DNA of 64,000 nt from JAICYJ01 sp963737445 (GTDB lineage: Bacteria > Actinomycetota > Thermoleophilia > Gaiellales > JAICJC01). Positions 49,215 to 58,674 of the stretch are shown in pieces. Location: contig CAVTSO010000006.1 of NCBI GenBank assembly GCA_963737445.1, positions 76,017 to 140,016 on the forward strand, in the 5' to 3' direction. The notes beneath the pieces were generated by a model. It did not search any database and was not told where the DNA came from. It saw nothing but the letters and a program-made list of their open reading frames with translations. Every line of letters begins with the position of its first letter. Within the stretch, counting starts at the first letter, position 1. Position numbers and translations under genes: made by a program.

Positions 49215-51503
49215 ATGACACACGGGTCAGCGAACGGGACACGGATCGGCGAGGAGAAGCGGATCGCGCATACAGGCGCGCTCGCGCGCTGGGCCGGGCA
49301 CTGTGCCCGGCATCCGTGGCGCGTGATCGGCACCTGGCTGGTCATCTTCGTCTCGCTGATCGTGCTGAACGTCGCGTTCCACGGCACGCTGGTCAACGAC
49401 TTCAACATCCCCGGATCGGACGTCCAGAAGGCGACCGACCTGATCAACGCCAAGTTCGGCGGCCAGAAGGGATCGGCGCTGCGGGTCGTGGTGGCTGCCC
49501 CGGAGGGCCAGAGCCTCGACTCGGCCGAGGCCAAGGACGCGATCGCCAAGATGCTGGTCGCCAGCAAGCAGTCCCAGACCTCCCTGGACACCGTCAAGTC
49601 CGACGTCAGCGCGATCACCAGCCCGCTCGTCCCGGCGGGCGCGCATCAGCTGGCCAAGGACGGGCGGATCGCGTACTTCGACGTGCAGTTCGACCGGACC
49701 GGCTTCGAGCTGCCGCGCTCGGGGGTCGTCGACCTCGAGAACCAGCTGCGTGACATCGGCGCGCCGGCCGGCCTGCAGGTCGAGTTCACCGGCGATGCCG
49801 AGAGCGCTCCGCCCACCCAGGGCCTGAGCGACATCATCGGCCTGATCGCCGCGTTCATCATCCTGATCGTCCTGTTCCGCGCGCTGGTGCCGACGGTGAT
49901 CCCGCTGCTGTTCGCCATCACCGCCGTTATCACGGCCTTCCTGCTGCTGTACCTGGCCGCCGCCGTCTGGCACTTCAACACCATCACCGAGATCCTGGTG
50001 CCGATGATCGGCCTCGGCGTCGGGATCGATTACACGCTGTTCATCGTGACCAGATTCCGGCAGCTCCTGCACGACGGTCTGACGCCGCACGAGGCGGCCG
50101 CTGCCGCAGGCGCCACCGCGGCGCGGGCCGTGATCTTCGCCGGCGTGACCGTCGCCATATCGATCACCGGCCTGGCCGTGATCGGCATCGACTTCATCAC
50201 CAAGCTCGGCATCGGCAGCGCGCTGGGCGTGCTGACCGCGGTGCTGCTTGCCAACTCGCTGCTGCCGGCGGTGCTGTCGCTGCTGGGCCACAAGATCGAT
50301 CGCGGGCGCCTGGGCATGAAGCCGATCGACGAGTCCCGCGAGGGGCAGTCGCGCACGTGGGTGGCCGCCTGGGGCCGGTTCGTGTCACGGAACGCCAAGA
50401 TCGTTCTGCCGGTCGTGATCGTCGTGCTGGTGCTGCTGGCCTCGCCGGTGCTGGCCGTGCGCCTGGGACTGGCCGACGCCGGCACGGCGCCCAAGGACCA
50501 GACCACGCGGAAGGCCTACGACCTGCTGTCCGAGGGCTTCGGCCCCGGCTTCACATCGCCGATTCCGGTGGTGGTGGACATGCGCGGTGACCACCAGTCG
50601 GCCGAGAAGATCGCAGCGGCGCTGGAGAAGGTGCCCGGCGTCGCGCAGGTCAACAAGCCGATCTACAACGCGAAGACGCCGGAGCAGGCGTCGGTCGCGA
50701 TCATCAACACCTACTCGAAGTACAAGCCGCAGGACGCGAAGACCGACGACATCGTCTCGACCTTCCGCGGCACGACCATCCCCGCGGCGCTGGCGGGATC
50801 GCAGGCGCGCGCCTACGTGTCCGGCGAGAACGCCGCCTTCACCGACATCGGCAACCAGATCCTCAGCCGCACGCCATGGTTCCTGCTCTACATCATCGGC
50901 GTCACCTTCCTCGTGCTGGCGATGGCCTTCCGGTCGGTGGTGATCGCGATCAAGGCGGCGCTGACGACGCTGATGTCGGCGCTGGTCGGCTTCGGCATGC
51001 TGACGCTGGTCGTGCAGCTCGGCCACGGCATGGGCATCATCGGGCTTGACCGCACCGGCCCGATCGAGAGCTTCGTGCCGCCGATCGCGTTCGCCATCCT
51101 GTTCGGCCTGTCGATGGACTACGAGGTGTTCCTGATGAGCCGGATCCGCGAGGAGCACGTCCACGGCAGCGATACGGTCACCGCCGTCAAGGACGGCATC
51201 TCCGGGGTCGGCCGCGTGATCGTGGCCGCCGCACTGATCATGTCCAGCGTATTCTTCTCGTTCCTGCTCAGCCCTGACAGGGTCTCGAAGGAGTTCGGCC
51301 TGCTGCTCGGCATCGCCATCCTCACCGACGCGCTGCTGATGCGGATGACGCTGGTGCCGGCGCTGCTGACGGTGCTGGGAGAGCGCTCCTGGGCGATGCC
51401 GGCCTGGTTCGACCGGATCCTGCCGAACGTCACGATCGAGTCGCCGGGCGAGCGAGAGGTTCCGATCATCGAGCGGGAGCCGGTCGAGGTCGGGGCCGGG
51501 TAG
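49215..51503 (+). CDS. MMPL/RND-family transporter
   Basis: 762 residues, two halves each with a signal-like helix, an ectodomain and five or six helices. The first half has WRVIGTWLVIFVSLIVLNVA and GLGVGIDYTLFIVTRFRQLL (Asp and Tyr of the proton relay); the second has FAILFGLSMDYEVFLMSRI. These are typical of actinobacterial MMPL lipid or drug exporters. ATG 49215 follows GGAGG. No lipid-synthesis gene is adjacent, so the substrate is unknown. Confidence 0.85.
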   Translation: MTHGSANGTRIGEEKRIAHTGALARWAGHCARHPWRVIGTWLVIFVSLIVLNVAFHGTLVNDFNIPGSDVQKATDLINAKFGGQKGSALRVVVAAPEGQSLDSAEAKDAIAKMLVASKQSQTSLDTVKSDVSAITSPLVPAGAHQLAKDGRIAYFDVQFDRTGFELPRSGVVDLENQLRDIGAPAGLQVEFTGDAESAPPTQGLSDIIGLIAAFIILIVLFRALVPTVIPLLFAITAVITAFLLLYLAAAVWHFNTITEILVPMIGLGVGIDYTLFIVTRFRQLLHDGLTPHEAAAAAGATAARAVIFAGVTVAISITGLAVIGIDFITKLGIGSALGVLTAVLLANSLLPAVLSLLGHKIDRGRLGMKPIDESREGQSRTWVAAWGRFVSRNAKIVLPVVIVVLVLLASPVLAVRLGLADAGTAPKDQTTRKAYDLLSEGFGPGFTSPIPVVVDMRGDHQSAEKIAAALEKVPGVAQVNKPIYNAKTPEQASVAIINTYSKYKPQDAKTDDIVSTFRGTTIPAALAGSQARAYVSGENAAFTDIGNQILSRTPWFLLYIIGVTFLVLAMAFRSVVIAIKAALTTLMSALVGFGMLTLVVQLGHGMGIIGLDRTGPIESFVPPIAFAILFGLSMDYEVFLMSRIREEHVHGSDTVTAVKDGISGVGRVIVAAALIMSSVFFSFLLSPDRVSKEFGLLLGIAILTDALLMRMTLVPALLTVLGERSWAMPAWFDRILPNVTIESPGEREVPIIEREPVEVGAG

Positions 51504-51512
51504 CCCGCGCGG

Positions 51513-51857
51513 TCAGTCCGAGCTGGACACGACCACCAGCAGCCCCCGCCCGGGGATGCGCGCGCGCACCTCGTAGCCGCGCACGCGGCAGCGGCAGTGA
51601 TCCGCGACCCGCCGGGCCGCCCGACGGGTGACCGCGTGCAGCCGGGCCGGGTCGCTGACGCCGAGCCCGGCCAGCGTCATGGTGACGTAGCCGTTCCAGT
51701 CGCTGGCGCTGACCAGGGGCTCGTGCATCGCCGCCATTTGCCCCGAGAAGCGCATCGCCAGGGTCGGCCGCCACGGCACCAGCTCGGCCAGGTGCTGCGG
51801 CGGCGGGCGGTTGCCTGGCGCCAGCTGCAGCACCGACAGCAGCGCCACCGCGGCCAC
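51513..51857 (-). CDS. exported hypothetical protein
   Basis: At least 114 residues; no family recognised. The frame is open upstream (WLIGCVAAVALLSVLQLAPG), giving a full signal/anchor helix, but has no standard start there, so the true start is either GTG 51857 or a few codons before it. The mature part is mixed (WNGYVTMTLAGLGVSDPARL, CRCRVRGYEVRARIPGRGLL). Two adjacent Cys (CRC) may bind metal or pair. Confidence 0.45.
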   Translation of the reverse strand: MAAVALLSVLQLAPGNRPPPQHLAELVPWRPTLAMRFSGQMAAMHEPLVSASDWNGYVTMTLAGLGVSDPARLHAVTRRAARRVADHCRCRVRGYEVRARIPGRGLLVVVSSSD

Positions 51858-52067
51858 GCATCCGATCAGCCATCGCGTCCCGATTTGCGGATTCTGCCAG
51901 CTTCGCTACGGTGTGAGTGCCGGCGTCATTTCGTCACGCGCACTTCAGTTCCATAACCGTCGTGCGACTCTTCAAGCGCAGGGGCAGAGGTCGGAGCGGT
52001 CGAAGCATCCAGAAAGTGGCCGCCCGCGAAGCCTCAGGCGTCGGCACGCGCCGATAAGGTGCCCGCC

Positions 52068-53183
52068 ATGATCTATCTCGACCACGCGGCCACCTCTCCG
52101 CTCTGCCACGAGGCGCGCGCCGCGATGGAGCCGTACCTGACCGAGCGGTTCGGCAACGCCTCCGAGCCGCACGCGGCAGGTCGCGCGGCCCGTGAGGGGC
52201 TGCAGGCTGCCCGCGCCACCATCGCCGCGCTGCTGGGCTGCGCGCCCACGCAGGTGGTGTTCACCTCGGGTGGGAGCGAGGCCGACAACCAGGCCGTGTT
52301 TGCCCTCACCGGCCGCCCGCTGGGGCGGATCGTCGTGAGCACGATCGAGCATCCCGCGGTCAGGGAGCCTGTCCGGGAGCTGGAGCGACAGGGCTTCGAG
52401 GTGGACTGGGTGGGGGTCGATTCGTCGGGAGTCATCGACCCGGACGCGTTCGACCGGGCGGTGCGGCCGGGTGATCGCATGGCGGCGGTGATGTGGGCGA
52501 ACAACGTCACCGGCGTCGTGCAGCCGGTCGCCGAACTCGCGGCGATCTGCGCCGAGCGGGGCGTGCCGCTGCACACCGACGCGGTGCAGGCGGCGGCGTC
52601 GCTGCCGGTGGACTTCGTGGCCTCGGGCGCCGAGACTATGGCGCTGGCGGCGCACAAGATGCACGGGCCAAAAGGCGTGGGCGCGCTGATCGCGCGCGAC
52701 CCGTCGCGCCTGCGTCCGCTGATCTGGGGCGGCGGCCAGGAGGGCGGTTCGCGAAGTGGCACCGAGAACGTGGCCGGCGTGGTCGGGTTCGCGGCCGCGC
52801 TGGCGGCGATGCGCAGCCGCAGCGATCGCCGCCGCACGCTCCGCGACCGGCTCGAACAGCGGGTCGGCGGGAGCCTCACTCCGGTGTCGGCGCAGGCCGA
52901 CCGCCTGCCCGGCCACTCGCTGCTGCTGGCCGACGGCATCCGCTCGGACCTGCTGGTGCTCTCGCTCGACCGGGCAGGCTTCGCCGTCGCCGCCGGCAGC
53001 GCCTGTGCGAGCGGTGAGAGCGAGCCCAGCCACGTGCTGCTGGCCCAGGGCATGACGCCGGATCAGGCGCGCAGCGTGATCCGCGTCTCGATCGGCATCG
53101 ACACCAGCGAGGCGGAGGTGGACGGGTTCGCGGCCGCCGTCGGCGAGTGCGTCGAGCGGCTCCGCGCCGGCGCGCTCATCTAG
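52068..53183 (+). CDS. iscS: cysteine desulfurase (NifS/IscS family)
   Basis: 371 residues. PLP enzyme that takes sulfur from cysteine and hands it on as a persulfide. Seen: MIYLDHAATSPL, TSGGSEADNQAVFA, HTDAVQAAASLPVDF, the PLP Lys in ALAAHKMHGPKGVG, and the active Cys in SACASGESEPSHVL. ATG 52068 has TAAGGT (52055-52060) 7 nt upstream. The next gene, 9 bp later, is an IscU::MnmA fusion, so this enzyme probably feeds tRNA thiolation. Confidence 0.92.
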   Translation: MIYLDHAATSPLCHEARAAMEPYLTERFGNASEPHAAGRAAREGLQAARATIAALLGCAPTQVVFTSGGSEADNQAVFALTGRPLGRIVVSTIEHPAVREPVRELERQGFEVDWVGVDSSGVIDPDAFDRAVRPGDRMAAVMWANNVTGVVQPVAELAAICAERGVPLHTDAVQAAASLPVDFVASGAETMALAAHKMHGPKGVGALIARDPSRLRPLIWGGGQEGGSRSGTENVAGVVGFAAALAAMRSRSDRRRTLRDRLEQRVGGSLTPVSAQADRLPGHSLLLADGIRSDLLVLSLDRAGFAVAAGSACASGESEPSHVLLAQGMTPDQARSVIRVSIGIDTSEAEVDGFAAAVGECVERLRAGALI

Positions 53184-53192
53184 GCTGCCGCC

Positions 53193-54611
53193 ATGTACCA
53201 CCCGTCCGTGATCGCCGCATCGCTGGACATGACCCGGGCCGGGTCGGCCGGCCCCGGCGCCGCCTGGGGCGAGGCGGGCGACCCGAGCTGCGGCGATGCC
53301 GTGCGGATCGAGCTGGCCGTGACCGACGGTCTGGTTGTGCGGGCCCGGCACCGCAGCTTCGCCTGCCCCCACGCGACCGCTGCGGCGTCGCTGGCCTGCC
53401 GGCTGTCCGAGGGGCGCGACCTGCTGGGCGCCGCCACGATCGGCGCCGGCGCGCTGGAGAGCGAGCTGCGGCCGGATACGCACAACCGCGAGTGCGTGGC
53501 CCTGGCCGCCGACGCTCTGCACGCCGCCATCGCGCGGGCGCTCGACCGCGAGCGGATGCCGGTGCGCACCGATCGCGTCGCCGTCGCCATGTCCGGCGGG
53601 GTGGACAGCGCCGTCGCCTTGCTGAAGACGCTTGAGTCAGGACTGCAGCCTGTGGGCGTGACCCTGCGGCTCTGGATCGACCCCGACGCTCCCAACTCGG
53701 ACCGGGCTTGCTGCTCGCCGCAGTCGGTGCGAGCGGCCCGCAGCGCCTGCCATGCGGCGGGAGTGCCTCACGTCACGCTCGATCTGCGAGACCGATTCCG
53801 CTCACAAGTGGTGGACGACTTCGTGCGCGGCCACGCCGCGGGCAGCACTCCCAACCCGTGCATGCGCTGCAACGGCAGCTTTCGGTTCGACGCCCTGGCC
53901 GGCTTCGCCGACCGGGTGGGCGCAGCCCGGCTGGCAACCGGCCACTACGCCCGTATCGTGGAGCGGGGCGGCCACACGGTGCTGGCGCGCGGCGCCGACC
54001 CGGACAAGGACCAGTCCTACATGCTGGCCCGCGTGCCCGAGCAGATCCTGTCGCGCACCTGGTTCCCGCTGGGCGACCAGCGAAAGACCGAGACGCGCGA
54101 GCAGGCGCATGCCGCCGGGCTGGCCGCGGCCGGCCGGCGTGAGAGCCAGGAGGTCTGCTTCGTGGGCGGGGGCGACCACCGGCGCTTCCTCGAGCGCCAC
54201 GGCGGCGCCGGGCGCGGTGGAGAGGTGGTCACGGCCGACGGCCGCGTGATCGGTCGTCACGACGGGGTGCACAGGTTCACGCCCGGCCAGCGCAAGGGGC
54301 TTGGCGTGGGCGGCGGCGAGGCCCTGTTCGTGCTGGAGGTCGACCCGGCCCGCGGTCGCGTGGTGGCAGGGCCACGGCGGGCGCTGGCACGGAGCACCGT
54401 CACGGTGCGGCCCGGGACGATGGTGCTGCCCATGGGCAGGGTGCAGGCGAAGCTGCGGTACCGGTCACCGGCGTTGCCGGCCACGGTGCGCGAGGTGGAG
54501 GGCGGGCTGGAGCTCGAGCTGGACGAGCCGGCGTACGGCGTCGCGCCCGGTCAGGCCGCCGTCCTGTACGACGGAGACGTGATCGTGGGCGGCGGAGTGA
54601 TAGCCGGGTAA
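53193..54611 (+). CDS. mnmA: IscU-like domain fused to tRNA 2-thiouridylase MnmA
   Basis: 472 residues. Residues ~1-115 match the IscU/NifU scaffold: DPSCGDAVRIELAVTDGL, RSFACPHATAAASLACRLSE, and HNRECVALAADAL, with all three cluster Cys kept. From ~125 on it is MnmA: PP-loop AMSGGVDSAVAL, the catalytic Cys in STPNPCMRCNGSF and the second in SQEVCFVGGGD. MnmA makes s2U34 in tRNA-Lys, -Glu and -Gln. With iscS upstream, the fusion would pass sulfur in one chain. ATG 53193 has TAGGCT 6 nt upstream; that TAG is the iscS stop. Confidence 0.88.
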   Translation: MYHPSVIAASLDMTRAGSAGPGAAWGEAGDPSCGDAVRIELAVTDGLVVRARHRSFACPHATAAASLACRLSEGRDLLGAATIGAGALESELRPDTHNRECVALAADALHAAIARALDRERMPVRTDRVAVAMSGGVDSAVALLKTLESGLQPVGVTLRLWIDPDAPNSDRACCSPQSVRAARSACHAAGVPHVTLDLRDRFRSQVVDDFVRGHAAGSTPNPCMRCNGSFRFDALAGFADRVGAARLATGHYARIVERGGHTVLARGADPDKDQSYMLARVPEQILSRTWFPLGDQRKTETREQAHAAGLAAAGRRESQEVCFVGGGDHRRFLERHGGAGRGGEVVTADGRVIGRHDGVHRFTPGQRKGLGVGGGEALFVLEVDPARGRVVAGPRRALARSTVTVRPGTMVLPMGRVQAKLRYRSPALPATVREVEGGLELELDEPAYGVAPGQAAVLYDGDVIVGGGVIAG

Positions 54612-54622
54612 TATGGGCGGCG

Positions 54623-55000
54623 ATGGACGCTTCTGATGCCTGGCGCATCGCGCTCGCGATCTTCCTGATCCTGACCGGGGTCGGGATCACGTACGCGCTC
54701 GTGCGCCTGGGCGGTCTGTTCAGCACAGCCGACACCAGCCTCAAGCAGACGATGGGCGAGGTCGTGCCGATGCTGGGCAAGGCATCGACCACGATCGACC
54801 ACGTCAACGACGAGCTGGAGAAGGTCGGGCACATCACGGACAGCGCGGTTGATGCGGCCGACTCGCTCGACTCGAGCGTCCGCACCATCAACTCGGTGCT
54901 GGGCACGCCGGCAAGGGCCGTGTCGGGCGTCTCGGCCGGGATCTCCCAGGCGTTCCAGAGCTTCCGCGGCAAGCGCGGCCAGCGCGGCGGCGTCGTGTGA
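54623..55000 (+). CDS. DUF948-like membrane protein
   Basis: 125 residues. One N-terminal helix (IALAIFLILTGVGITYALVR), then a long amphipathic helical region (TIDHVNDELEKVGHITDSAV, DAADSLDSSVRTINSVLG), the DUF948 layout of small proteins common before alaS in Gram-positive bacteria. Unknown role. ATG 54623 has TAATAT (54609-54614) 8 nt upstream; its first three bases are the mnmA stop codon. It overlaps the next gene by 4 bp. Confidence 0.7.
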   Translation: MDASDAWRIALAIFLILTGVGITYALVRLGGLFSTADTSLKQTMGEVVPMLGKASTTIDHVNDELEKVGHITDSAVDAADSLDSSVRTINSVLGTPARAVSGVSAGISQAFQSFRGKRGQRGGVV

Positions 55001-55254
55001 GCAAGCTGGCGGGCATGCTGGGGCTGGCTGCGGCCGGGGCGGCGGTGCTCGCATACGACCGTGCCAAGCGCATCGCCGAGGACGAGGGCCGGCCGCTCGG
55101 CGAGGTACTGGCCGAGATGCCGGGCAAGCTGTTGGCCGACCTGCGCACGATCCCCGACGACCTGCGCGAGGCCGCCGAGGAGGGCAGGAGCGCGGCAGAG
55201 CGGCGGTCCCAGGAGATCGACGACGACATCGCCGACGCGCGCGCGGGCGCGTAG
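54997..55254 (+). CDS. small YtxH-like helical protein
   Basis: 85 residues. A hydrophobic N-terminal helix (LAGMLGLAAAGAAVLAY) then a charged helix (DDLREAAEEGRSAAERRSQE). GTG 54997 overlaps the stop of the DUF948-like gene by 4 bp, so the two are translated together and likely work together at the membrane. No enzyme motif. Confidence 0.65.
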   Translation: MSKLAGMLGLAAAGAAVLAYDRAKRIAEDEGRPLGEVLAEMPGKLLADLRTIPDDLREAAEEGRSAAERRSQEIDDDIADARAGA

Positions 55255-55282
55255 TCACGGGTCCGGCTTCGCACTGATACAG

Positions 55283-55597
55283 CTAGTCGTACAGGCGCGC
55301 GATCAGCTCTTGCCGGTCGAGCAGCCGCTTCGGCTGGCCGCCGATGCGGATCTCGAACCCGGCGCCGCGCGGGTAGAGCACCTTGTCGCCGGGGGCGATG
55401 CCCGACGCGTCGTCTCCGGCGGCCACCACGATTCCGGCGATGCAGGCCGACTCGGCCGACGCGGGGATGATCAGGCCGGCGTTGGTCTCGGTCTCGTCGT
55501 CCACCGGCTCCACCAGCACGTAGCCGTCCAGCGGCTCGATGCGGCCGGTGAAGGGCTCGGAGCGCTCGAACCGGCTGAGGGTGTCGTCCTCGTGCAT
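55283..55597 (-). CDS. divergent GroES-like co-chaperonin
   Basis: 104 residues with the Cpn10 fold pattern: PLDGYVLVEPVDDETETNAG (the mobile-loop region), LIIPASAESACIAGIVVAAG, GDKVLYPRGAGFEIRIGG and a closing LLDRQELIARLYD. It has an extra ~18-residue charged N-terminus and no groEL partner nearby, so it is a second or specialised copy. It lies 4 bp downstream of a response-regulator gene on the same strand and is probably in one operon with it. Confidence 0.75.
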   Translation of the reverse strand: MHEDDTLSRFERSEPFTGRIEPLDGYVLVEPVDDETETNAGLIIPASAESACIAGIVVAAGDDASGIAPGDKVLYPRGAGFEIRIGGQPKRLLDRQELIARLYD

Positions 55598-55601
55598 GCT
55601 C

Positions 55602-56009
55602 TCAGGGTAGCGCCTGCGGGACCGTGCCGGCGTCCCGCACATCGGCAAGCAGGTCGGCCAGCCGGAACGGCTTGCGGTGGAACGCCGCGCCGACGTCGGC
55701 CACCCTACGGCGCGTCTCCGGGTCGTCCACCACCGAGATCACGATCACCCGGCAGGCCAGCCCCTCCTCTCGCACACGGGCCGCCACGGCGAGCCCGTCC
55801 ATCACAGGCATCCGCACGTCGATGATCGCCACCCGGTGGTCGCCGCGACGGATGACTTCGAGCGCCAGGCCGCCGTTGCCGACCTCGTCAACATCGTAGC
55901 CGTTGGATCGCAGCGCCCCGGCGATCATGGCGCGCAGCCCGACATGATCGTCTGCGATCAGCACACGGAGCGGTCGATCGGAGCTGGACGCGGGGAGCGA
56001 CGTGTCCAC
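55602..56009 (-). CDS. single-domain response regulator
   Basis: 135 residues. A receiver domain only: acidic pocket IADDH, phospho-acceptor Asp in VAIIDVRMPVMDG, VIVIS with the Ser/Thr place, and Lys in FHRKPFRL. No output domain and no kinase in the window, so it acts by protein contact, or its kinase is elsewhere. GTG 56009 is chosen because the preceding stretch is not conserved-looking. The paired GroES-like gene follows it. Confidence 0.82.
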   Translation of the reverse strand: MDTSLPASSSDRPLRVLIADDHVGLRAMIAGALRSNGYDVDEVGNGGLALEVIRRGDHRVAIIDVRMPVMDGLAVAARVREEGLACRVIVISVVDDPETRRRVADVGAAFHRKPFRLADLLADVRDAGTVPQALP

Positions 56010-56097
56010 GTGACGGGATTGTCCGGCAGCGCAGAAGCCGCCGCCATCACCGCTTTGTGGTACAGGTCGCCGCCCGCCCCGCCGGTAGAATGCCCCG

Positions 56098-58674
56098 ATG
56101 CGCACACACGAGATCAGACGGCGGTACCTGGACTACTTCACGGCCCGCGGCCACGTCCAGCTGCCCAGCGGCTCCCTCGTCCCACCCGACTGGGATACGT
56201 CCGTGCTGATCACGACCGCCGGCATGCAGCCGCTGAAGCGCTACTTCCTGGGCATCGAGCAGCCGCCGGCGCCGCGTGCGACCAGCGTCCAGAAGTGCTT
56301 CCGCACGGGCGACATCGACGAGGTCGGGAACACCGCCCGCCACCTCACCTTCTTCGAGATGATGGGCAACTTCTCGTTCGGTGAGTACTTCAAGCAGTAC
56401 GCGATCGAGTGCGCCTGGGACCTGTCCATCCGCGAGGACGGATTCGCACTCGACCCCAGCCGGATCTGGGCCAGCGTCTACGAGGGCGACGAGCGGGTCG
56501 ACCCTGACGAGGAGGCGATCGCGCTGTGGATGGCCCACACCGGCGTGCCCGGCGAGCGGATCGTGCGCCTGGGCGGCGATAACTTCTGGCAGGCGGGGCC
56601 GACCGGGCCCTGCGGGCCCTGTTCCGAGCTCTACTACGACCGCGGGCCAGAGCACGGCTGCGGCCGCCCCGAGTGCGCGCCCGGCTGCGAGTGCGACCGC
56701 TTCCTCGAGTACTGGAACCTGGTGTTCCTGCAGTACAACATGCTCGAGGGCGGGGCCCTGGAGCCGCTACCCGCGCCCAGCGTCGACACCGGCTGCGGCC
56801 TGGAGCGCGTGGCCGCGCTGATCGCGGGCGTGCACTCCGTCTACGAGACCGATGCCTTCGGCGACGTGATCCGCAAGATCGAGGAGTGGTCGGGTGCGCG
56901 CTACGGCGCGAACGAGGCCCAGACCAAGTCGCTGCGCGTACTGGCCGACCACGCCCGCGCGATGTCGTTCCTGGCCAGCGACGGCATCGAGCCGTCCAAC
57001 GAGGGGCGCGGCTACGTGCTGCGCCGGATCATCCGCCGCGCGCTCCTGCATGCCCAGCGGATCGGCATCGAGGGCCCGGTCACGGAGCGCCTGCACGGCG
57101 TCGTGGTGGGGCTGCTCGGCGACGTCTATCCCGAGCTGGCCGAGTACCGCACCTCGGTTGCGGCGCTGCTCGCGGCCGAGGAGCGGCGGTTCGCGCAGAC
57201 CCTTCAGAACGGCCAGCAGCTGCTGCTCGAGGTGCTCGAGCGCTCTGGCGCCCAGATCGAGGCGGCCGACGCGTTCAAGCTGCACGACACTTACGGCTTC
57301 CCGTTCGAGCTGACCGCCGAGATCGCTGCCGAGCACGGGGTCACCGTCGACGAGCCCGGCTTCGCGCGGCTGATGGAGGAGCAGCGCGAGCGGGCCCGCG
57401 CCGGCACCGCCGCCGTCGGCTACGGCGCGTCCCAGCTGGACGCCGGCTTCACGACCGAGTTCGTCGGCTACGAGCAGCTGGACGTTCGCACCCAGGTGGG
57501 CGCACTGGTCGACGAGGGCGACGGCCTGCTGCGGCTGAAGCTGCGCGAGTCGCCGTTCTATGCGGCCGGCGGCGGCCAGGTTTCCGACCGGGGCGTTATC
57601 GAGTCCGACAACGGGCGAGCTGTCGTCGAGCAGGTGATCCGGCAGGACTCGGACCAGCAGATCGTGGCCCGCCTCGAGCAGGGCACGATCGCTCCCGGCG
57701 AGCGCGTGCGCGCGCACGTGCTGGGCGAAGCGCGGCGCCCGACGATGGCCAACCACACGGCGACGCACCTGCTGCACGCGGCGCTGCGCGAGGTGCTGGG
57801 CGACCACGTCACCCAGGCCGGCTCCTACGTGGGTCCCGACAAGCTGCGCTTCGACTTCCGCCACGACGCCCCGCTTACGCCGGCTCAGGTGCGGCAGGTG
57901 GAGGCGATCGTGAACCGCCACGTCTTCGAGAACCGGCCCGTGCGCACCTTCGTGACCGAGAAGGAGTATGCACAGCAACTCGGCGCCATGATGCTGTTCG
58001 GCGAGAAGTACGGCGACCAGGTGCGCGTGGTCGAGGTGCCTGACGTGTCACGCGAGCTGTGCGGGGGCACCCACGTCCGCTCGACGGCCGAGATCGGCCC
58101 CTTCGTGATCCTGCGTGAGGCCAGCTCCTCGCAGGGCGTGCGGAGGATCGAGGCGATCACCTCGCAGGCCGCGTTCGAGTACCTGCGCGATCGCGCCGAC
58201 CAGTTGGACGAAGCCGAGCACGAGGCCGCCGGGCTGCGCGCGGAGCTCAGAAAGTCGGCCCGTGACGGCGGCGCACCGGCCTCCGGCGGGGGGAACGGCC
58301 GCGAGGCCGGCCTGGTCGAGTCGGCGTCCGAGCAGGACGGCGTCCGGTTCGTCGCGGCGGTGGTCGATGACATCGACGCCGACACGCTGCTGACCATCTC
58401 CGATCGCGTGAAGGCGCGTCTTGCCCCGGCGGCGGTGGTGCTGGGCAGCTCGACCGAGGGCAAGGTGCATCTGGTCGTGGCGCTCGACCAGCCGGTGGTC
58501 GACCGCGGGCTCTCGGCGGTCGACCTGATCCGTGAGATCGCGCCGATCGTGGGCGGCGGCGGCGGCGGCCGTCCCACCATGGCCCGGGCCGGCGGCAAGG
58601 ATCCAGCCCAGCTGGCGACCGCGATCGCGGCCGCCGAGACCGCGATCCGAGAGCGGCTCAGCTCACCCGGATGA
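56098..58674 (+). CDS. alaS: alanine--tRNA ligase
   Basis: 858 residues, intact. Class II core (MRTHEIRRRYLDYFTARGHV, FLGIEQPPAPRATSVQKCFR, GNFSFGEYFKQYAIECAW), editing site NHTATHLLHAALREVLG (HxxxH) and LCGGTHVRSTAEIGPF (CxxxH), and a C-terminal DHHA1 part with GGGGGGRPTMARAGGKD. ATG 56098 has TAGAAT (56086-56091) 6 nt upstream. It overlaps ruvX by 4 bp (ATGA). It is the first gene of the alaS-ruvX-mltG-aroE block. Confidence 0.97.
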   Translation: MRTHEIRRRYLDYFTARGHVQLPSGSLVPPDWDTSVLITTAGMQPLKRYFLGIEQPPAPRATSVQKCFRTGDIDEVGNTARHLTFFEMMGNFSFGEYFKQYAIECAWDLSIREDGFALDPSRIWASVYEGDERVDPDEEAIALWMAHTGVPGERIVRLGGDNFWQAGPTGPCGPCSELYYDRGPEHGCGRPECAPGCECDRFLEYWNLVFLQYNMLEGGALEPLPAPSVDTGCGLERVAALIAGVHSVYETDAFGDVIRKIEEWSGARYGANEAQTKSLRVLADHARAMSFLASDGIEPSNEGRGYVLRRIIRRALLHAQRIGIEGPVTERLHGVVVGLLGDVYPELAEYRTSVAALLAAEERRFAQTLQNGQQLLLEVLERSGAQIEAADAFKLHDTYGFPFELTAEIAAEHGVTVDEPGFARLMEEQRERARAGTAAVGYGASQLDAGFTTEFVGYEQLDVRTQVGALVDEGDGLLRLKLRESPFYAAGGGQVSDRGVIESDNGRAVVEQVIRQDSDQQIVARLEQGTIAPGERVRAHVLGEARRPTMANHTATHLLHAALREVLGDHVTQAGSYVGPDKLRFDFRHDAPLTPAQVRQVEAIVNRHVFENRPVRTFVTEKEYAQQLGAMMLFGEKYGDQVRVVEVPDVSRELCGGTHVRSTAEIGPFVILREASSSQGVRRIEAITSQAAFEYLRDRADQLDEAEHEAAGLRAELRKSARDGGAPASGGGNGREAGLVESASEQDGVRFVAAVVDDIDADTLLTISDRVKARLAPAAVVLGSSTEGKVHLVVALDQPVVDRGLSAVDLIREIAPIVGGGGGGRPTMARAGGKDPAQLATAIAAAETAIRERLSSPG

